Assembly: GCA_028714735.1 (NCBI GenBank)
Contig: JAQTLU010000002.1
Coordinates: 483,840-518,779, forward strand
Source of the DNA: Gallionellaceae bacterium
Lineage (GTDB): Bacteria > Pseudomonadota > Gammaproteobacteria > Burkholderiales > Thiobacillaceae
Direction: 5' to 3'
Length of the DNA: 34,940 bases
Below the pieces are notes generated by a model. That model ran no database searches, was not told the origin of the DNA, and saw only the letters and a list, made by a program, of their open reading frames with translations. The position numbers were made by a program, and so were the translations under genes. Below, in pieces: positions 32,724-34,940 of this stretch; positions within the stretch are counted from its first letter, which is position 1, and each line of letters starts with the position of its first letter.

Positions 32724-34145
32724 ATGCGTTTACTTTTCACCATGATACTGGCTGCGTTGCTGGGCTTGCCGGCCAGCGCTTCCGAACTCCCCGATCTCGG
32801 CGAGTCTGCTCGCGCGACCATAACTGAGGCGCAGGAAGCGCAACTGGGTGGGGAGATCATGCGCCAGATCCGTGGCGACAAGGATTTCCTCGATGATCCG
32901 GAACTGGTCGATTACATCAACAGCATGGGTGACAAGTTGGTCGCGGCCAGTCCGGCACCCTACCGCCACTTCGAGTTCTTTGTCGTCCGCGATGCCTCGA
33001 TCAATGCCTTTGCCCTGCCGGGCGGCTATGTCGGGGTGCATACCGGCCTGATCTCGGCGACCCGCAACGAATCCGAGTTGGCCGGTGTGATCGCCCACGA
33101 GATCTCGCACGTCACCCAGAACCACATCGCCCGCATGATCGACTCCCAGAAAGGCTCCGCGCTGACCTCGCTGGCCGCGCTGGCGGTGGCGATCCTGGCG
33201 GCCCGTTCGGATAATCCGCAGATCGCCCAGGCCGCCATCACCACGGCCCAGGCCATGTCGATCCAGAGCCAACTGGATTACACCCGGGAACATGAACGCG
33301 AGGCTGACCGGGTCGGCCTGCAAACCCTGGCCGGCTCCGGCTACGATCCGGCCGGCATGGCCACCTTCTTCGAGCGCCTGCAAGCCAATTCGCGTCTTTA
33401 TGAGAGCCAGGCGCCGGCTTATCTGCGTACTCACCCGTTGACCTACGAACGGATTGCCGACCTGCAAAACAGGCTGGCCGAGATGAAGTACCACCAGCAC
33501 GCCGACAGTCTGGATTATCAGTTGGTCCGCGCCAAGATACAGGCTTCGGAGGGCGAGGCCATCGACGCCTACAAGCGCTTCAAGGTCCTGGCCGGCAGCG
33601 ATCAGGCTGATGTCGCGATCCGCTACGGCTTGGTCATCGCGGCGCTGAGGGCGGGTGAACGCGATGCGGCCGTGAAGGCATTTGCGAAGCTGGAGCCGGA
33701 ACTGCAGGCTTCACCCATGCTGGTGACCTTGGCGGCCAGGTTGCGCATGGAGGCCGGCCAGCCTGGCAAGGCACTGGAGATACTGCGCGCCGGGGTGGCC
33801 AAATATTCCAGCTACAAGCCGCTCGTTTATGCCTATGCGCGCGCCCTGTTGAGTACGGCCAAGGCCCAGGAGGCCAAGCGTTTCGTCTCCGAACGCCTGC
33901 GCTGGTGGGCCGATGACCAGAACCTGTACCGCCTCCTGGCTGAAAGCGACCACGCCCTCGGCCGGCGCGCCGAAGGCCATCTGGCCCAGGCCGAGGCGCA
34001 CATCCGGCTCGATCAGCCCGCACTCGCCATGGAACAGCTGCAACTTGCCCGCCAGGCCGGGGACGGGGATTTCTACACCATGTCGGTGGTGGATGCGCGC
34101 TTGCGCGAGTTGAAGGAGCGCGAGCAGCGGGAAGCCAAAAAGTAG
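32724..34145 (+). CDS. bepA: M48-family periplasmic metalloprotease with TPR region (BepA-like)
   Basis: A 473-aa protein with a signal peptide (LLFTMILAALLGLPASA) and an M48 peptidase domain. The zinc motif is HEISH (His125, Glu126, His129), followed by the EREAD motif (191-195) that supplies the third ligand. The C-terminal ~190 residues are Ala/Leu-rich helices of tetratricopeptide type. E. coli BepA (YfgC) has this layout and either matures or degrades the outer-membrane LPS transporter LptD together with the BAM complex. ATG at 32724 opens the signal peptide, so longer in-frame readings upstream were rejected. It is transcribed away from moaC and precedes the sox genes by 279 bp. Confidence 0.92.
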   Translation: MRLLFTMILAALLGLPASASELPDLGESARATITEAQEAQLGGEIMRQIRGDKDFLDDPELVDYINSMGDKLVAASPAPYRHFEFFVVRDASINAFALPGGYVGVHTGLISATRNESELAGVIAHEISHVTQNHIARMIDSQKGSALTSLAALAVAILAARSDNPQIAQAAITTAQAMSIQSQLDYTREHEREADRVGLQTLAGSGYDPAGMATFFERLQANSRLYESQAPAYLRTHPLTYERIADLQNRLAEMKYHQHADSLDYQLVRAKIQASEGEAIDAYKRFKVLAGSDQADVAIRYGLVIAALRAGERDAAVKAFAKLEPELQASPMLVTLAARLRMEAGQPGKALEILRAGVAKYSSYKPLVYAYARALLSTAKAQEAKRFVSERLRWWADDQNLYRLLAESDHALGRRAEGHLAQAEAHIRLDQPALAMEQLQLARQAGDGDFYTMSVVDARLRELKEREQREAKK

Positions 34146-34316
34146 CTTGCGCTAAGGGTTGGCAGGGGATAAAAAGCCTGAATGCCGTTGCGAGGTAATA
34201 CTACTCACGGCCGCGCAGGGTCGGCAGCCAGTCCCGTTTGCCGGCCGGCCGGCTGATTCGGACGATTGCGGGGCCGAATACCGGTTGAGCTATCTCGGTA
34301 TGTACTGATGTACTGT

Positions 34317-34346
34317 TTGTCCGAGCAAATTAGTTTGGTTTATAGT
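34317..34346 (+). promoter_or_regulatory. Putative promoter of the sox operon
   Basis: TTGTCC (34317-34322) and TATAGT (34341-34346) with an 18-bp spacer lie about 80 bp before soxX, in a locally AT-rich stretch. Just upstream, TGTACTGATGTACTG repeats TGTACT and could be a regulator site. Nothing else is recognised in 34146-34424. Confidence 0.4.
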
Positions 34347-34424
34347 GCGCCTATGCCTTTTGTTTGAAATGGCACCCGGCTGTTTGCGGATATCGATAAA
34401 TTTTTGGAAGAGGAAGGAGAGACT

Positions 34425-34787
34425 ATGCGGAATTCTGTTTCCGTTAGTACCGGTTTTGCTCTGCTCGCTGCGCTGTTGGTCAACGTCGCCGCTGCCGCCG
34501 AGCCGGCCAAGGAAGAGACCGGCAAGGAGATCGCCTATGACAACAAGAAGGGCAACTGCCTGGCTTGTCATGCCATGCCGACCATGGCCGATGCCGAGCA
34601 GCCCGGCAACAGCGGGCCGCCGCTGATCGCCATGAGCGCCCGTTTCCCGGACAAGAAGGTGCTGCGTGCCAAGATCTGGGATGCCACCGCGTCCAATCCG
34701 AGCACGATCATGCCCCCCTTCGGCAAGCACAAGGCGTTGACCGAGGAACAGATCGACAAGGTCGTCGAGTTCATCTACGGCCTGTGA
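34425..34787 (+). CDS. soxX: Sulfur-oxidation c-type cytochrome SoxX
   Basis: A 120-aa exported monoheme cytochrome. The signal peptide (GFALLAALLVNVAAAAE) is followed by the haem site CLACH (Cys45, Cys48, His49) and the distal ligand Met96 in STIMPPFG. SoxX pairs with SoxA as the SoxXA complex, which attaches thiosulfate to the carrier SoxYZ in the periplasm. ATG at 34425 has AAGGAGA upstream. soxY follows after 26 bp, so a soxXYZA(B) type operon probably continues outside the window. Confidence 0.93.
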   Translation: MRNSVSVSTGFALLAALLVNVAAAAEPAKEETGKEIAYDNKKGNCLACHAMPTMADAEQPGNSGPPLIAMSARFPDKKVLRAKIWDATASNPSTIMPPFGKHKALTEEQIDKVVEFIYGL

Positions 34788-34813
34788 AAATTGACAGAGA
34801 TTGAGGAGCAGAC

Positions 34814-34940
34814 ATGAACAGTGATCGCAGAAAGATACTCAAGGGCGCAGGCGCGGCCGGCATGGTGACGGTGGCGGTAGCGGCCGGGCTGTTGAAGCCG
34901 GGAGCGGTGTGGGCGGCGGGCTGGAACAAGGCGGCCTTTG
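34814..34940 (+). CDS. soxY: Sulfur carrier protein SoxY, N-terminal part (runs off the right edge)
   Basis: Only the first 42 residues are present. They form a Tat signal with DRRKILKGAGAAGMVTVAVA, then AGLLKPGAVWA and the start of the mature chain (GWNKAAF). This is how SoxY starts; the protein carries sulfur intermediates on a C-terminal GGCGG cysteine, here beyond the edge. GAGGAG lies upstream of the ATG. Identification rests on the Tat leader and position after soxX. Confidence 0.87.
   Translation, partial: MNSDRRKILKGAGAAGMVTVAVAAGLLKPGAVWAAGWNKAAF

Noticed and set aside
34305..34319. TGTACTGATGTACTG upstream of soxX as a defined operator
   Set aside because: A short repeat containing two self-complementary GTAC tetramers; no specific regulator can be named from one copy, so it is mentioned only with the promoter.
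1..34940. CRISPR array, insertion sequences, prophage or integrase
   Set aside because: No regularly spaced repeats, transposase, integrase or phage structural genes were recognised on either strand.

Overview
The window comes from a GC-rich chromosome, most likely a sulfur-oxidising betaproteobacterium of the Thiobacillus / Sulfuricella kind. This is inferred from soxX and the start of soxY at the right end, a TusE/DsrC-family gene, an Fe-type superoxide dismutase, a large multiheme cytochrome, an IspB-type quinone side-chain synthase and the yqjD-yqjE-yqjK set. No phage, insertion sequence or CRISPR array was seen, and the species cannot be named from the sequence alone.

Left part (1-10.7 kb), mostly housekeeping. 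On the minus strand lie a truncated GT2 glycosyltransferase, tRNA-Pro(CGG), ispB, tRNA-Thr(CGT), thiO and a ChaN-like protein fused to a PDZ domain. The plus strand carries yqjD-yqjE-yqjK, then a circularly permuted ATP-grasp gene and an alpha-E gene (predicted amidoligase partners). A four-PAS diguanylate cyclase and sodB follow on the minus strand, sodB with a clear terminator and an IscR-like operator candidate.

Accessory cluster A (10.7-17.4 kb). Seven tightly packed plus-strand genes encode a radical SAM protein, a PAPS-type sulfotransferase, a PqqD-like protein, an HprK-related kinase, two GT2 glycosyltransferases and an NTP_transf_5 protein. The PqqD/kinase/nucleotidyltransferase core matches what is catalogued as the 'HPr-rel-A system', whose substrate is unknown as far as I know. 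With the added sulfotransferase, radical SAM and glycosyltransferases it looks like a modification pathway for an unidentified peptide or surface polymer, and it is the best candidate here for an undescribed system.

Envelope region (17.4-28.5 kb, minus strand). pbpC and an alpha-2-macroglobulin gene (yfhM) normally sit side by side. Here a nine-heme cytochrome with two Calx-beta repeats lies between them, followed by a 16-bp perfect stem-loop.

Right part (28.5-34.9 kb). A single-cysteine TusE/DsrC protein lies behind a second IscR-like site, followed by a small secreted protein. Accessory cluster B, on the minus strand, is moaC, a possible 12-codon ORF, a TTG-started ATP-grasp gene and two methyltransferase genes, with every junction a 4-base stop/start overlap. 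bepA is divergent from moaC, and the sox operon begins at the edge.
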